From positions 1-7,441 of the forward strand of contig JBEKBO010000195.1 of the NCBI GenBank assembly GCA_050015355.1: DNA of 7,441 nucleotides. Reading direction: 5' to 3'. The stretch is from CAWBRT01 sp050015355 (GTDB lineage Bacteria > Acidobacteriota > Terriglobia > Terriglobales > Acidobacteriaceae). The position numbers and the translations under genes were made by a program. Below, one piece after another: positions 5,767 to 7,441 of the stretch. The stretch's first letter is position 1, and each line of letters opens with the position of its first letter. Under the pieces are notes generated by a model. That model saw nothing but the letters and a program-made list of their open reading frames with translations. It did no database searches and was not told the DNA's origin.

Positions 5767-7062
5767 ATGCTCAACAATCAGCCCGTGGCAGGCGGGGAGA
5801 TAGTGCGGGACTTGGAGGGCGAGAGGGCTTCCGCCTCGGGGAACTCTCCGAACGATCCGCCGATGCAACGGCGCACAGGCATCGGTGGACTGCTCGAAAT
5901 TGGCGCGGCATTCCTAAAGTTAGGTTTGATCTCGTTTGGTGGCCCAATCGCGCACTTGAGCTATCTGCGAGCTGAATTCGTGGCGAAGCGTCGCTGGCTG
6001 GACGATGCGGCCTATGGCGATTTAGTGGCCTTGTGTGGGTTCATTCCGGGGCCTGCCAGCAGTCAGGTGGTCTTTTCGCTTGGCATGCTGCGTGCCGGAC
6101 TTCCGGGGGCGCTGCTTGCAGGGTTTTGCTTTACGCTTCCGTCGGCTGTCCTGATGATTGCTTTTGCCTACGGCGTTAGCGCGATCGGTGACCTGGGACA
6201 TGCTGGCTGGCTGCACGGACTGAAACTGGCGGCGGTTGCGGTTGTGGCCCAGGCGGTCTGGAGTATGGGTCGGAAGCTATGTCCCGATCGCACCAGGTTA
6301 ACTATGTGTTTAGTGGCGGCGGCACTTGTGCTTGCAGTTTCGGGCGCTCTCTTCCAGGTCGCGGTTATCTTTGGAGGAGCACTTGTAGGATGGTGGCTGT
6401 ACCACAGAGCCATTCAAGAGTCAGCTGCTCCGCCTAAAACTGGTATCAAGTCACATCTCGTTGCGCTTTCGGCGTTCGTGGCCTTCGTGGCAATACTTGC
6501 ACTAACGCCCATTGTGGCCGCTTCGACCGGGAACAAGTTCATCGCAATGTTCGACAGCTTCTACCGATCCGGTGCGCTGGTCTTCGGCGGTGGGCATGTT
6601 GTCCTGCCCTTGCTGAGAGCAGAGATTGTTCCTCGCGGGTGGCTTAACGATGACGCATTCCTGGCTGGCTACGGGGCGGCCCAGGCCATCCCAGGTCCGC
6701 TTTTCACTTTTGCCGGCTACCTCGGCACCGCAATTATGAAGGGGCCCTACCGTTGGCTTGGAGGGCTGTGGTGTCTATTCGCGATCTTCCTCCCAGGATC
6801 GCTCCTCATCGGCGGTTTATTGCCATTCTGGCATCAACTTCGTTCCAAGGCCTGGGTGCAGGCAGCGATGAGAGGCGCTAACGCTGCCGTCGTCGGAATT
6901 CTTCTCGCCGCACTTTACAATCCCGTATTCACGGGCGGCGTCAGAAACGTCCGCGATGTCGCGGCTGTGCTGGTCGCGTTCGCCATGCTTGAGGTCTGGA
7001 AAGTGGCGCCATGGATCGTTGTGCTTGTGACTGCGGCAATGGGACAGTTTGTTCTGATGTAG
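5767..7062 (+). CDS. chrA: chromate transporter ChrA, two-domain (CHR superfamily)
   Basis: This 431-residue inner-membrane protein exports chromate from the cytoplasm, driven by the membrane potential or proton gradient; some relatives affect sulfate. It has the long bidomain form, with two homologous halves in tandem. The first half carries SFGGP at 56-60, KRRWLDDAAYGDLVALCGFIPGP at 74-96 and ARxGxPGAxxAGxxFTLPS-type residues at 110-126. The second carries YRSGALVFGGGHVVLPLL at 266-283, GWLNDDAFLAGYGAAQAIPGP at 291-311 and FAGYLG at 315-320. Hydrophobic segments fill the rest, as expected for about 10-13 helices. The first ~40 residues are hydrophilic and extend beyond the conserved start. 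The gene ends in tandem stops (TAG at 7060, TGA at 7063). No chrB regulator is visible; the nearest regulator is PadR on the other side of the MFS gene. The family call is firm. Chromate as the physiological substrate is inferred from the family. Confidence 0.93.
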   Translation: MLNNQPVAGGEIVRDLEGERASASGNSPNDPPMQRRTGIGGLLEIGAAFLKLGLISFGGPIAHLSYLRAEFVAKRRWLDDAAYGDLVALCGFIPGPASSQVVFSLGMLRAGLPGALLAGFCFTLPSAVLMIAFAYGVSAIGDLGHAGWLHGLKLAAVAVVAQAVWSMGRKLCPDRTRLTMCLVAAALVLAVSGALFQVAVIFGGALVGWWLYHRAIQESAAPPKTGIKSHLVALSAFVAFVAILALTPIVAASTGNKFIAMFDSFYRSGALVFGGGHVVLPLLRAEIVPRGWLNDDAFLAGYGAAQAIPGPLFTFAGYLGTAIMKGPYRWLGGLWCLFAIFLPGSLLIGGLLPFWHQLRSKAWVQAAMRGANAAVVGILLAALYNPVFTGGVRNVRDVAAVLVAFAMLEVWKVAPWIVVLVTAAMGQFVLM

Positions 7063-7287
7063 TGAGCTGTGATGCCCGTCAGCTCCTGTGGTATTCCCAG
7101 CCGCGCCGATTCTCCCGAACGGACATCGATGGCGCAAACAATCAGCCCATGGCACGCCACAGAGGATGTACTCACTTGTACACGATTTTGTACCGCTCAA
7201 AGCAGCCGACATCAATAGATTTCACCAGCGTTCAACGCGCGAGGCACGGCCGGTTCAATAGAAAATAGTTACGAATAAAGATTTCCC
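7063..7287. other. region downstream of chrA without a confident gene
   Basis: I find no convincing coding frame here. Visible structure is a GAGCTG/CAGCTC inverted repeat (7064-7085, 10-base loop, no T run) just after chrA, and a cluster of three GTAC tetramers (7168, 7178, 7190). The latter two sit within a TTGTAC direct repeat spaced 12 bases apart (7176-7181 and 7188-7193). These could be regulator half-sites for a gene beyond the window, or chance. Confidence 0.4.
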
Positions 7288-7441
7288 TTATGCCAGGTGG
7301 CCAACGTCGCAGGTCGCTGCCCCGAATGTATGGTCCGCCGCCTGAGTGCAAGGGGAGATTGTTGGGAGCGAAGTTACAGTCTGCGTAAATGTATCCGGCC
7401 TCTGGGTGGAGATTATCTCCGGGCCACAATGATGATCCGCG
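7232..7441 (-). CDS. possible 3' end of an unidentified minus-strand gene running off the right edge
   Basis: A minus-strand frame is open from the window edge to a TGA at 7232-7234 and would encode about 69 residues including WPGDNLHPEAGYIYADCNF and LHSGGGPYIRGSDLRRW. The glycine- and aromatic-rich composition is protein-like, but I do not recognise the family. A second minus frame is also open from the edge to a TAA at 7288-7290 (…FTQTVTSLPTISPCTQAAD…) with similar GC at third positions, so the true frame cannot be chosen. No in-window ATG start applies; if real it begins to the right of this window. Confidence 0.25.
   Translation of the reverse strand, partial: RGSSLWPGDNLHPEAGYIYADCNFAPNNLPLHSGGGPYIRGSDLRRWPPGIREIFIRNYFLLNRPCLAR

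Noticed and set aside
7064..7085. Possible chrA terminator hairpin (GAGCTG/CAGCTC)
   Set aside because: The stem is only 6 bp with a 10-base loop and no following T run, so it was not called as a terminator.

Overview
The window most resembles accessory chromosome of an Acidobacteriota-type soil bacterium. This is inferred from three things: the style of the outer-membrane proteins (one starts its mature part GPPFFTDDPEPVPY, another ends in an aromatic residue after FLGK), a stand-alone PadR regulator, and a one-gene DDE insertion sequence of a type common in Acidobacteria and Planctomycetes. No rRNA, tRNA, CRISPR array or phage module is visible. The taxonomic call is inference only.

Layout. 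Positions 1-72 may hold the 3' end of a gene. 196-1065 (+) encodes an isocitrate lyase / PEP mutase superfamily C-C lyase. 1160-2376 is a complete insertion sequence with 25/27 matching terminal inverted repeats and an intact DDE transposase on the minus strand. No target duplication is visible. Its right end abuts the last ~180 codons of an outer-membrane beta-barrel gene (2377-2919, +) whose 5' part is not in the window, so the locus looks rearranged at the element.

From 3041 on there is a compact regulator/transport cluster. Reading leftward from about 4340: a PadR-family repressor (4319-4002), a 48-codon ORF starting with a twin-arginine motif (3987-3841) that overlaps the next gene, and a 271-aa outer-membrane transporter-like barrel (3856-3041). 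Reading rightward from the same divergent promoter: a 12-TM MFS exporter (about 4430-5638) and, 128 bases on, a two-domain ChrA chromate transporter (5767-7062) with a strong ribosome-binding site. The divergent promoter contains the self-complementary octamer ATTATAAT, giving a TATAAT box on each strand. It sits inside a 7/8 inverted repeat that is a good candidate PadR operator.

Working hypothesis: PadR controls its own operon and the MFS gene, with ChrA possibly co-transcribed. Together they would form an efflux/stress module with two inner-membrane exporters and one outer-membrane protein. ChrA points to an oxyanion (chromate, perhaps sulfate) as one substrate; the MFS and barrel substrates cannot be read from sequence. 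The last ~380 bases hold no confident gene, apart from a weak minus-strand reading frame running off the right edge.
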